Below, piece by piece: positions 1-11,700 of a stretch of DNA of 64,000 nucleotides. Made by a program: the position numbers and the translations under genes. Each line of letters opens with the position of its first letter. Position 1 is the stretch's first letter. The stretch is from Distichodus sexfasciatus (lineage: Eukaryota > Chordata > Actinopteri > Characiformes > Distichodontidae), in the NCBI GenBank assembly GCA_032718565.1, contig JAVGVS010000713.1, positions 1-64,000 of the forward strand, given 5' to 3'. Below the pieces are notes generated by a model. The model searched no databases. It was not told the origin of the DNA and was given only the letters and a program-made list of their open reading frames with translations.

Positions 1-900
1 AAAAATCACTTTGAGTAGTTTTATTAAGACTGACATCGCTTAAAAACAAGCACATAGAAGTGTAAATAATAAGCCTAATATATCATAAAATAAAATGTTT
101 AATTCATAAAATACTATAAAATTATATATATAGCGTTGTCTGAATTTTCAAGACAGTAATGCGTTTCTGCCCTGGCTCTGTGGTGCAGTATATATACAGT
201 ATATATGCTTAGTACATTTTATTAGAGAAATACATCGCACTGAGCAGAAACCTGGATACCTTCAGAATCACGGTTTCCTCAATATTTTACACCCATTTAT
301 TCAAATAACCAACGCCTTTTGACAGTGTTCCACTTTTTTGTCTCCTCACCCTCCAACCTGCCCCAGTGTGAGGCTTAAACTCATTATAGATGCCACCAAT
401 TCTTCCAACCCCAGCAAACACTATCATTTTGCAGTTCTAGCTGAACACACGCTGGCCATCTTATTAGTGGAAGACTCAATGTATTTTTCACCGGAGAAGC
501 CTTGACCTTTCGGTCCATTTCATTCCAGATTAACTCAATGAGGTCAAAAGTCAGGTTTCAGCAGCTCACGTTGTCTCTTGCTCCGTCTTGCATTTACTAA
601 CGCTGCTTGAATTTAAGTGAATATGTCGTAATAGAAAAGCTTTTGACCGGCAGTGCCACGGTGCGTCACGGTTTGGGGGCTAATTTCTTCCTCTCCGCTC
701 TGGAGCGAGACTGGAGATGTCTTTGTTGAAAGTGGAGTCACTGAACTGTTTTATGCTGCACATTTCGCTTCTCACTTTAGACTTCCGTATTCCTTTCACG
801 CTTTCTTCGTGTCTCAAAAAAGGAAGCGACGTGACCGTAGCAACAAATATACTCCGAGTTTCAGTGTCAAAAAAAGGTTTTCGAGCAGTTCTCACAGAGG
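1..900. other. No gene seen; upstream/intronic sequence
   Basis: AT-rich sequence without a convincing coding signal. About 45 bp near 145-190 (GACAGTAATGCGT ... CCTGGCTCT) recur near 59670-59715, so part of it is a dispersed repeat. Short TA runs lie near 125-135 and 187-207. The open frames at 653-973 look like chance. Confidence 0.4.
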
Positions 901-929
901 TCATTTTACTGTAACACTGGAATTAGCAA

Positions 930-1600
930 GTCCTTATACCAGCCTGTGCCGCCAAATGTGTTTTTACCGCTAGCAGCGCCTACTTTTAACACAAATCCTA
1001 TGAGCTTCAGCGTTCAGAGCGCTAAGCACCTTCGTGACTCTAAGGAACATGTTACAATGGTTACATAAAATTGAATGAAAGCGGAAGTGGTCGGTGACGC
1101 TTTTCGTAGCTTAGCAGCAACACGTGCGAGTGAGCGCTCTGTTAATGAGATTTCTCAGCGCAACTACAGCGCCTGCACCAACAATCACCCCGGCAGCCAG
1201 CATCGACAATGAGAACGTCGGATCTACGCCGTCCACAAAAGTTCCACTGCAGCTTTCGGTGATTAGTGATGTGTGTGTTTTAGTTATTGTTCTGGAATAT
1301 TTTTATAAAAACTGTAATAAATTTATATTGTAGTTGTAACATAAACGTTTGAAATTACTTTAGGGTTTATTTATTATTACTGCATTTTTTATGACGATAC
1401 AAACCAGTTATCACAGTTTCAGAGCGAGGAATCAAAATCAAGTATCATTAAGTATCGGTACCAAACACCAAGTACTAGTACCGATACCGGTTCCAGTGTG
1501 AAAGGTACCCAACCCTAGGCGTACGATTTCTCTCCATCTTGTCAGCTAAACTAGCGATCTCAAAGAAACACATTGAAATAGGAACGAACACAGAAGTGCC
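930..1600. repeat. Dispersed repeat, related copy at 14590-15130
   Basis: Shares several words in the same order with 14590-15130: GCGGAAGTG.CCGGTGACGC, TACGATTTCTCTCCAT, CAGAGCGCT and the CTCAGCGCAA end. Near 1450-1510 there is a palindromic-looking run of GGTACC/CCGATACCGG words. No coding capacity is visible. Probably an old DNA transposon relic; the family is not recognised. Confidence 0.45.
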
Positions 1601-2056
1601 CAATGGCCCGGCCGATTATCGGGGGCTGGTATTAGACATTTTGCAGAGTCTCTGTATCAATATTTAACTTTGATCATCACCAATATTAAGTAATTAAGTT
1701 GCGCTACTGTCTCTTCTCTCTGTGCCGTTTGCTCTTGAACCGCTGCTTCGTTTAATGTCCCGCCCACAACAGTCTCTGATTGGCTATATGTCACATGAGT
1801 AGTGGCCAGCCAACGCTGAAGCCTTGTTGTCACTCACACCACCCTCACACACGAGCGCAGCGCGAAGCTCCGAGAAGGAGAAGACGAAAGAGGAGAGTTT
1901 CAGCTGAACTTGGTGTTTCTAATATTCTACATTTTGCATATTGGTTCCAAATATTATTAATCCGCTCTGTTACCTAGCTCTAATCGATAGCGGCCCTCAA
2001 AAACTAATATCGATCGACTTCTACTGTAAATACTGGGTAACCGCGGGGTTGTAAAA

Positions 2057-3509
2057 GGTAGTAAAAGGTAGTAAATTAAATTAGGCCAAATTAAGGCCAG
2101 TAAAAAGTAGTAAACGTCATCTGACGAGGTAGTAAATTTTCGAACCCCCATCCGACTGGGCCTATGCGTTTTTCAATTCGTGTAACTTACGTGCAGGCCT
2201 TAAATTACTAAACTTGCGTGAATTTATTTTTATGTTGCCAGTAGGACCTGAGTGATAGGAATGATGTCACGTGTACCTTGTGGCTCTTCGGTAATCTACT
2301 GTGTGTGTGAGGACATTTAACACATCGAGAGGAAAAAAGACATTCGCGAGAGGAAAAATACAGTTCGCGCGCAATATTATCACAACCGCGCACTCCATTC
2401 TTAATTTTGTGCTCTCGAGTTTCACATTTGCGCGCGCGACTTTGAAATTTTACGCCCGCGACCTTTTTGCGGCAAGCCATTTTGCGCGCGGCAAGCATTC
2501 TAATATTAGCTAGTAGCCACTTGCCGCTTCTAGTTTTTCACAAACGGGAAATGGGGAAATGTAAGTTTAATAAAACTTGCCTTGATGACCCGTCATTTAA
2601 AGACTGGCTTAAGACGGTCGTGGGGAATGACCGGGAAGCATTCTGCAGCGTGTGCAAGAAGGCAATAAATTCAACCTGGAACGGCGTTACTGCGATCAGA
2701 TCGCACAGAGAATCCACCAGTCACCAGCAGCGTATTCGCGTGCGGGGGGAGCAGTTCCCTATTTCGTTGTTCTGTGATGCTACACGGACCAGGGGAAATG
2801 TAAACCTAAGGTCAGCTACGAGCACAAACGCTGCCATCACACCACCTCAGCAGCAAACTAGTGCCACTAGCACCACGACGGCTGCAGCAGACAGACAGCA
2901 GAGCTTACTGTTACCAACGTCAGCTCTCAGAGCTGAAGTTCTCTGGTGCCTGAACACCGCAGCCAACCATCACTCATACAGTTCGAATGAGGGTACTGGG
3001 GAACTATTCGAAAACATGTTCACTGACTCCGAGATGGCTAAAAGTTTTGCATGTGGCAAGGATAAGACTGCTCACATCATTCGATTCGCCATCGCGCCAC
3101 ATTTTAAGAAATTACTTATAAATAGTGTCAATGATGCGGGTCAGTATGTACTGTGGTGCGTCTTCTCATTTATGTATATTGGGCCCTGAGGCTCTAATCT
3201 TAGATAGTGTAAAAGGAGGCCCGCAGCTGGTCTCAGATCAGAGTGAAAGGCCTCAGCATGTAGCCTCTGCTGCCTGTGTTTGGGAGGGATTTGAGCAGAA
3301 TTCTGATTCTGCAGTGGTGCTGGCCTGTAAGGCGTTTGTTTTAAGAAGTGTCAAGTTGACCTTATTAGGGTGGGACTAAGGGTTATGGTTAGGGTAACCC
3401 AAGGGCTAGAGTTAAGGGAAGGACGCTAAAAAAAAGGCCGCTGCTCGATGTCGTGTTGGTAGTAAAAAATATTGTGGAGGTAGTAAAAAAGGTAGTAAAA
3501 GGTAGTAAA
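2057..3509. mobile_element. Truncated hAT-like element with GGTAGTAAA end repeats (extent inferred)
   Basis: The word GGTAGTAAA, or a one-base variant, appears at 2057, 2067, 2106 and 2128 to the left of the BED-finger frame. It appears again at 3458, 3479, 3491 and 3501 to its right, always in the same orientation. Repeated short motifs near both ends are typical of hAT elements, where they serve as transposase binding sites. Terminal inverted repeats and a target duplication were not identified, so the true ends are unknown. GC-rich, CCAAT-like sequence at 1740-1900 might be its promoter. Confidence 0.4.
2551..3189 (+). pseudogene. BED-type zinc finger, hAT transposase N-terminal part (truncated)
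   Basis: An open frame of about 212 codons starts at the in-frame ATG 2551; 28 further open codons precede it. Residues 1-60 hold a BED-like finger, CSVC at about residues 30-33 and HRESTSH at about residues 53-59 (C-x2-C...H-x5-H). A Thr/Gln/Ala-rich linker follows, then a segment ending HFKKLLINSVNDAGQYVL that resembles fish hAT-derived transposase-like proteins. The frame stops at 3189, far short of a full hAT transposase (usually 600 or more residues); the catalytic core and the hATC dimerisation domain are absent. A GT at about 3141 could once have been a splice donor. It sits between clusters of the GGTAGTAAA word, which suggests the remains of one element. Probably not a working host gene. 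Confidence 0.6.
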
Positions 3510-3610
3510 TTCGACTCTGGGATTCCAGCATAAATCCTGAAATAATAGTAGAGCTAAATACAGCTAATCTTAACTTTAACCTCAGTAGCTAACATTTAAT
3601 TCTTTTACTT

Positions 3611-4014
3611 AAGGGCTGTGCAAAATTCAGAATTGAATTGAGAATAACTCATGAATTGCAAAGTTACAAAACAAATGATTGCACTTGATTGCATCCTTTG
3701 ACTTCCTGACTTTTTGTGATATGTTAAGTACTACGATTGTAATAAAAACAGTACTCATTATACTACGTGTCAGGGGTGACTGGGAATCATTTTCAGAAAT
3801 AAAATGTATGTTTTGAAGCAGAATAAACGTTACAATTATTTCTTTTAGTTGTGTGACTGAGTGGAATTTCTTTGAATTACAATGAATTTAATTCCACTTC
3901 CTGCCATTCCAATTCTAATTCAACATCCTGTGGGGCGGAGCCAACTGAATTTCTATTCAAACTTGTGAGTCGAATTGAGATCAATTCTAAAATTCTGAAT
4001 TTTGCACAGCCCTG
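3611..4014. mobile_element. hAT-type MITE with perfect 8-bp target duplication
   Basis: About 404 bp with terminal inverted repeats AGGGCTGTGCAAAATTCAG at the left and its complement CTGAATTTTGCACAGCCCT at the right. The direct repeat TTTTACTT flanks both sides (3603-3610 and 4015-4022). An 8-bp duplication and a CAGGG-type end are hallmarks of hAT transposition. The interior is AT-rich with repeated GAATT words and no coding frame. The perfect duplication suggests a fairly recent insertion. Confidence 0.85.
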
Positions 4015-4029
4015 TTTTACTTATTCATA

Positions 4030-5010
4030 TAAAACATGGAAAATTTTTATAAACATATTGTTCCTCATGTTCCTCACGTACCACAATGTCTCCACAAAGC
4101 CACTATCTACTAGTGGATATCTACTAGCCAGGTCCTCACAAATACCCTGAATACATGTACACACACACACACACTTTAGATGCCCTATATAATGCATGAC
4201 CTTCCACACTTTGGCGATGTGGAAGTGAAACTATGTGTTCTGACTATAAAGAGAGCCGTGTGTTCGTAATGCATGCAGATGACACCTTGGCCCTGTTAAA
4301 TGATGCCAATCAATCACCCGGCACTGGGGCACAGTTTTTGGGCAAAGCGGTACGACGTAGTTTGACGTGAATAAAGAGTTTGAGCGACAGATTTGGCGGT
4401 AATAAATCTGGTACAGCTCGTGGCTTGGTCATGTCACACATCATTTGACTTTGGGCCTCATTTACCAATTATTTTTCGGGGTCCAAGCATAAGTGCTATG
4501 GAACCCTCTTGTACTGGTATTGTTCAGGATATGCAGAAGATGCAGAAAGCTGAATTTTGGTGGGTAGGAGGGAATCATGGGCATCTTGGCATAGGCTGAA
4601 AAGCATAGATATCGGCTTATAATTGGTACTATAGCTAAGAAAAACACAATATGACCTCTTAACTCCTATTACTCTTGAACCGTGTGGTCTAGAGTGAATA
4701 TTTCTGCTTTGGCCAAATCTTTGGCTTAAGCCAAACAACTTTCTAATTGGGACTATGGACCTCCCATCTTGAGCTTTTGAGCTTATTTGTATAATATGCA
4801 AAACTAACTTTTGTTAACTCCTCCTAGGCTAATTAGCTGATTAATGCAAGTGAAGCGTCAAATAAATCTGCAGACTTAATCTAATATCAAAACTTTTAGC
4901 GGATTTGACAAACAGCTATAAATGCTAAATGCCTATATCTCAAGAACTGTCTGAATTTTCCTGAATTTGGTGTAAACAATCAAAACTAAGATAGGGGAGA
5001 GAGACATATC
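4030..5010. other. No gene seen
   Basis: Non-coding, moderately AT-rich. It contains a short CA run (4158-4175) and nothing else I can assign. The small open frames on both strands (4393-4801) show no protein-like composition. Confidence 0.4.
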
Positions 5011-5016
5011 TCTAAA

Positions 5017-5385
5017 TGTGACTCTGCACAGCAAAACCAGTCGCTTGTCGCAACGGAGGTTTCCGAGAAAAACGAGCGTTTATGTTACGTGGGGTAAAAT
5101 TTTGGATTTTTTGTTTTTAGTGTTTTGAAACAGTGGAAGGTCTATATTGTACTGTTGTGAATAAATTTTGCTGAAAAACGTACCCTTTCCATCCTAAAAA
5201 CGTGACTTTCTTGAGGTGAGGAATTCAATTCCAGCGGAATGTTAAAAGTTTCTGTTTTGACCGCTCTACTTCAATATTTACGCTAAATCCACTGGTTGAC
5301 TAGCGTGAAGATATTTCTCCGGAATCCATCTTCGTCTCCCAAGTTCAGTTAACGTAACGCAGGTAGGCTATCCATGTGGCTGTGA
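5017..5385 (+). mobile_element. TGTGACTCT MITE, copy 1
   Basis: About 370 bp, close to the reverse complement of 31542-31917; long words such as GAAACAGTGGAAGGTCTATA and ACTGGTTGACTAGCGTGAAG are shared. The left end TGTGACTCTGC matches the other copy's inverted terminus; the right end is degraded. There is no open frame. It ends about 220 bp before the exon 6 acceptor of cdh2. Confidence 0.75.
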
Positions 5386-5474
5386 ATGCAGCGTAGGCTA
5401 TGTCGTCCGATTCATTCGATATAGGTATCGTTTTGATTGTTGATTTATATCCTTTCATGAAAACATCATGACTA

Positions 5475-5494
5475 TATGTATATATATATATATA
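5475..5494. repeat. (TA)n microsatellite
   Basis: A short TATATA run about 110 bp upstream of the exon 6 acceptor. Confidence 0.8.
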
Positions 5495-5603
5495 GTTACT
5501 TTTAGGGTGTCTGACATGCACCTTTATTTGTGTGTATTATTTGTATTCATTTTGTGTTGGTTGGAGGTCTAATTGTAAGGATGCTGTGTTTGTTGCTCGA
5601 CAG

Positions 5604-5748
5604 CTCCGTGCTCACGCTGTGGACCTGAACGGCAATCAGGTGGAGAACCCCATCGACATTGTCATCAACGTGATTGACATGAACGACAACCGGCCGGAGT
5701 TTATCCATCAGATCTGGAATGGAACGGTACCCGAGGGCTCCAAGCCGG
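5604..5748 (+). CDS. cdh2: cdh2 exon 6 equivalent: end of EC1, start of EC2
   Basis: The exon is 145 nt, the same length as exon 6 of E-cadherin, and begins at the conserved position LRAHAVD after the acceptor ...CGACAG. It reads LRAHAVDLNGNQVENP, then the EC1-EC2 calcium linker DMNDNRPEF, then WNGTVPEGSKP, which starts EC2 and has a potential N-glycosylation site (NGT). It ends in phase 1 with the donor GGTAAAC. The frame is also open upstream (codons KDAVFVARQ), but the conserved intron position favours 5604 as the exon start. The preceding exon, which should carry most of EC1, was not found in 1-5603. Confidence 0.9.
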
Positions 5749-8700
5749 GTAAACTCTGACCCAAGCACTCAGCTCTGATGTTGTCTTTGTGTGTGTGTTG
5801 ATATGTTTGTGTGAAAGAGTTTTGGCGTGAGAGACGGAGAAAGAAAAATTTGAGATGAGTTACTTTTTGTTGCTTTATTACATATGTAGCTTTGTATACC
5901 TTATGTAAAATATGTGACTTTTTGAGAGCCTCATTTTCACCCAGCTCATTAGCAAGTTCTTCAAGGTAGTAAACAAGACTTCTGCTGCATTTGTTGGCGA
6001 AAATCTCAGCCAGACGTAACTGAATTATCCTCAGCGCACAGTTTTGTTTCCAGGAAACTAAGAGAATGTGTGAAAAGTCAGAACGGCGAGACGGAACGTC
6101 AGGAATGTATTTTCTCTCCGCAGGCACGTCGGTGATGACGGTGACGGCTGAGGACAAGGACGACCCAAGAACGCACAATGGCCAGCTGTGCTACAAAATC
6201 CTGTCCCAAAACCCGGAGAGCCCCAGCGCTAACATGTTCACCATCAACAACCGCACCGGCAGCATCATCACCGTGGCAGCTGGCCTCGACCGGGAGGTGA
6301 GAGATTTGGCTTTAATTTCTGACGCTCCATACTGGTCCATTCCATAAGATTATTAATGGTTCCTTACTCATTGCTCATTGCTTGGGGACGGTACTTTTCT
6401 GTCACCTTTACCACTCCAAGACCCTCTAATATATATATATATTATCTAAATTTAACCTTAACTGTAACCCAAAGTAAATCTTTTAGCTCTTTCGATTTTT
6501 AAAATAAATACTGTTATTTTACTGTAAAACCATTTTACTATATAAATATAACCACTCAGAAGCCAGAAAATTCTGACAAATGTTAGATTCCACGTCCTTT
6601 TAGGGAACAATCGGGTTGTCACAAATAACTAATAAACTGTGAACACACGCTCACTCACATGCTCCCACATACAAAGGTAAGCGTTTAGCTGCTCGCTCAG
6701 CTGAGGCGGACGCCCTTTGAGATGAATAAGCGTGAGATGGCATGTAATCAGACATTAGTCAGAGTGTCATTAAGAGGAAACGAGAGGCTGAAAGCGGCAC
6801 AACCTTACAAAACACACACCAACCGGCCACTTCATTGAATCACTTTTATCCCTCCTTAGTTTTTACTTTTTGTATTTTTGTTCAATGGCGATGACTGCTG
6901 ACACATTGTCATTCTTTGGGGATATATTTCTAACTTTATTTCTTCCCATATGGCTTTGTATAGAACATTTTTACAACACTATTTTACAACAGACATTGTC
7001 AAAAAACAGCTTTACATTTTAATCAGTCCTCGCTCATAAAGAACAAGTCTGGCATGACAATAGCAAGAAAAATCTGTAAAAAATTAGGAAAGGACATTGA
7101 GAGGGACTAAAAGAAGGAGCTCCAGCCTCCATCCTCCTTTGGACCCACGCCAGTTTGAACTTGTGCATTTAAAGTGTGCATCGAAGTGTGTGACTGTGCA
7201 TGCAAAAGCAAAGGTTTTAGAAAGGTCTTTAGAAAACCAATTAATGTTTAAAAATGAGGCAACACTTGAATAACAGCAGCTCAACTGTGGGCTCCTGCGG
7301 TCAGAAAATGACCGGTCGTAAAAAGGTTTATGATTGCACTTCTAAGAAAATCAGTATTATTTTAAATACACAGTCGGTGAGTAAAGCTTTCAGATATAGT
7401 CGGTGAAAAATGAGGCTGGTCCTTGTGCTATTTTTTATAAAACTTGGGAGCAGTTGGTGGCGTAACGGTAGGGTGTTCGCCTCGTGATCTGAAGGTCGCA
7501 GGTCGAATCCAGAGCCGGTAAAGTTACCACTGAGGTACTCATGAGCAAGGTACCGTCCCCAAGCACTGCTCCCCAGGCGCTTATTTGCTGCCCACTGCTC
7601 CTTCATGGAGTTAAATGCAGAGGTCACATTTGGTTGTGGTGCACTGTGTGCTGTGCTGTGGTATGTTCACAATGACAAATAATCACTCACTAAGACATGT
7701 TTTGCTGAGTTACATGTTCATTCTGAGTTATCTCAAGATTAATGAAATTAATGAAACGACACCTTTAACGCTGAACACTAAAATGGCAATTTAAATATAC
7801 CAAATGTATTAACAATTATCTGTTTTTTTTTTTATCTCAAGTTGTCAGTGATCTGGTTAGGATATGGCACAAGGCTAGCCGTTAGCCGTTAGCCCGTGTA
7901 GCGTGGATGGTTAACCCAAAAGCAGAGTGAGATGCGAATAGGTAGGAGAACCACGCGAGTTGATTTAAGAACTCTCTAACACGAAGAGTAAAGATTCCCA
8001 CAAGAATCCGCGTTCTATCGCACACACACTCAATCGAAGAGATAACCAAATAACTGAGCGTAATCGCAGTTGACGCTGACCGAAATCAGAGGTGGGCCGG
8101 TGACTCAATGACTGAGCGGTGAGCCGTGAGAAAAAGCCTCCTTTTATACTTCCCGATTGCGCCGACTACTTCCCAGTCCTCGTGCCGGTTGCGTGATCAG
8201 AGTGCGTGTGACACAAGTTACAAACAATGTGTTCCGGAACATGATCCAGAAACACAACTTTTGGTTTCACAAGTTATTGTCATCTCCTCTCTCTGTATAT
8301 GTGTACAGTATATAACAGAGATGACAATAAAGTTTACTTTGGCTTTCACTACACATTGATAGTAATCTTTGTATTTAATTTAATTCTGAATGCAACATTG
8401 AAAGTTACCAGTTTGAAAGTAATTGAAAAAAATTAATCCCCCACGCATGACTCGTGGCATCGGAAGATGGAGTCCACCTTATCCAAGATGCAAGCAAAAA
8501 TCTGTGGCAGGAAAAGCAAACTTTTACATTTGACTGTAACTTACGCAAGCCAAATATCAAAACACTCTCTACCTCTAAAACCTTATTGTTATTTGATATT
8601 TACATTGTTAAAAATGTCCATTTTTATACTAATTTTAATATCACATTTGACATTTGCTTCAGCACAAATATGAACAATTACTGGATGTAATTAGCTTCTA

Positions 8701-11700
8701 TTACTCTGTAGCTTGTAGTGTAGCTAACTACCATATTAAGACAGTAGCTTGGCTGTAGCCTAGGTAGCGTGTAGCCATTTAAAAGTAAAGCGTAAGAAAA
8801 GGCTCCAGTCGACACCGACACGTTTAATTGAGCGAACACATGTATAGAAATAAACCGTAAATAAATTCATACATGCCCAAACTCTAATAGGAACGTTCTC
8901 GCCCCGGCTCCGACTCGATGGCTGCGGCTCTGTAATTTCTGCAGTTGGCGCCGGACGCTAGGGAAGGAAACCTTATTACCAGAGTAAGCAGCAGGGGCTC
9001 CTGGACGGCTATTAGCCTTGCAGGACCCGTCACTCTGCGCTGAGTGAAAGTGACACGTCGCCGTATTGACACCATTCTCGTAGGACATTAACGGGAAATT
9101 AAAGATAACGATTATCCCGGCAGTTTCGCCCCGGGGCTCGCTGATCTGTGCACGACGGGGGAAGATGGAATTTGTAAGGAAAAAGTGAAGCGAAAAATAA
9201 GGGGGTCCTAATTCGTTCTCGGACGAATAGCGAGAGAGTGGATTACATGTGTCATTTGAGGATGACAAGCTATAGTGCGCTCCATTTGCGGTTGGTGCAG
9301 GCGTTTTCCGAAGGTTGAAGCCGGAACTGACCATATCCGCGCCCCGTTGCTTGGACCCCCGACCAAATATCTTGGAATAACACAGAGGACCTGAGTTCAG
9401 AATCCAAGATGGCTGCTCAGTGCAAATGCTGCGATTTTTTAAAAACATTTTTAGCTTTTTAGTGTTGTGTGTGTCTAACTTGGTCAGCTATGTACATAAT
9501 ATAGTGTTGTTGTAGTGGACAGACGTGTTGCTATGGTCATGTTATAAGTGAAATATTGCGTTATGTGTCGTTTATCAACTGGCGACACTAAATTGGCTGG
9601 TCGATGTTGCAAAAAACATATGACTAGCCTAGTTAACCAAATAGGAAGTTGAACAGGATCAGCAACAAAAAAATTCAGATAAAAAGTATAGATGTGTTAG
9701 CATTAATAAAGCCTAGCCTCTTGAGTTCTGAGTTCTGAGTTCAAGCGTAGCACTGAGCAGCCATCTTGGATTCTGAACTCGGGGTCCTCTGTGTTTCTCA
9801 GTCGTCCAAGCAACGGGGACCGGCATTTAGTCACTTCTGGCTTCAACTCTTGGAAAACACCTCGGAAACCGAGCAACAACAGCAAATGGAACGCATCCAA
9901 CTCCATTTGCACAGTATTTTTAGTGAATGTGACGTAATCTCATCAACTGAATCTCTGATCCAAAGGCAAATGGAACGCACCATTAATGTATGTTGTCACC
10001 CCGGAGAAGGGGCTCACAGGAAATTAACTGACTTTATAGCAACTTTGCAAGTGGAAGTTTCGTAGTTAATACTGAATGGGGCAACTAGCAGCTGTTTTCT
10101 GCTTGGTTTTGAATTAAGGTGGCATCTGATAGGCTGAGATCCCTGCATCACAACGCACTCTTGGAAGCTGCGAGACGGAGTCAGAGGATGGAGTCTACCT
10201 TGGCCAAGATGGAAGCACGAATCCATTACCATGAAATAGATTCAGTGTTTCTCTGTAGCTTGTAGCGTAGATAACTACTATATTAAAACACTAGCTTGCC
10301 TGTAGCTAATCCAAGTATCACGTAGCTCGAAAAGCTACCATTTCAGAAAAGCTTCCCCAACACTGCGAGTGCATGAATCGTGTCACCAAAGCTGCATTTC
10401 GAATCACACCTTGTTATTATTATTATTATTATACGTCTCGTAAGAGTGGAGGCAATGATGAAATACGTTTTGTTTGCTTTGCTTATAAGCACAAAGCGGA
10501 TAAATACTTTCTGTCAACGCTGAGGAGTGCAGGCTTGCTGCCAAAAAGATGGAAAGTTTTCACCAAGTCATCGCTAAATCACAGTTAGTTATATTTAGGC
10601 TCGGCTAAAAACAGTGCAGCGCTTAAACATTCAGCGAGAGCAGCTGCGTCGTTTCATCAGTTCGTCATTTTAGTAAAACTAGATCTAAATCTAGAGCTGC
10701 TTGTTAACTAAGCTGCAATCAGGCTTGAGGTTAAGGCTTTTAAAGGCTCTTTTAGAATGACACAGCAATGGGGCAGTTGTTGGCGTCCAGGTTGGACGTT
10801 CGCCCCGTGATCAGAAGGTTGCCGGTTCGAATCCCAGACTGAATCCCTGACCCACTGGGGTACTCATGAGCAAGGTCCGTCCCCAAGCACTGCCCATGTC
10901 AGCTTCCCACTGTTCCTTTACAGATGGGTCAGATTTGGTTGTGGTGCATTGTGTGCTGTGCTGTGGTGTGTTCACATTGACAAATTATCACTCACTTTCA
11001 CTAACATCTACACAATCAAGAGACTGAAGTGAGTATTGAATGTTAGTGAGAAAAACTTTTAAACAGTATTTTTTTAAGCTTGAAGCTACTTATGATAAAA
11101 CATACAGTAGATAAACTAAAATCTTTAAGTTCTGTCCATTTTGTCTGTCAGATTTTTGTTTCCATTTTTACCAGGATGAACTCCATCCTTGTTTGAAAAT
11201 GTAGTTTTAAGTGAGTGATTATTTTGTTATTGGGAACACACCACAGTGCACCTCAACCAAATGTGACCTCTGCATTTGAGCTAGCCCTGAAGGAGCAGTG
11301 GACCACTTTTTGGGAGTGCCTGGAGATGCTACTATGCTCATTGTGAACACACCACAGCACAGTGAAATGTGACCTCTGCATTTGACCCATTTGTGAAACT
11401 GACATGGGCAGTACTTGAGAACGGTACCTCGCTCATGAGTACCTTAATGGTACCTTTACCATTCCAGGACTCAAACTGGCGACCTTTTTATCACAGGGCG
11501 AATGCCATAACCGTTACACTACCAACTGCCCCAACTGTAGATTTAAGTGACCCGTTAATAAATTTGAATCATTTGAAGTTACCATATTGTTCACGTAAAT
11601 CTCAAAAGGACCTTTTAACTGAATCGTTCAGCTCTATATGTAGCCGAGTATTAATGAACCTGCAATTACGTGTGGACGTCTTGGATTTCGCCTTGCAGTG

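Noticed and set aside
2467..2550. Start of the BED-finger frame at 2467
   Set aside because: The 28 codons before 2551 are hydrophobic and unlike a transposase N terminus. MGKCKFNKTC at 2551 directly precedes the conserved part.
7447..7520. tRNA gene
   Set aside because: A- and B-box-like words are present here and in many other copies, but each is followed by the same SINE body and the cloverleaf cannot be completed. These are SINE heads.
8867..9448. 193-codon reverse frame
   Set aside because: Overlaps the left arm of an inverted repeat; composition is unremarkable and no family is recognised.
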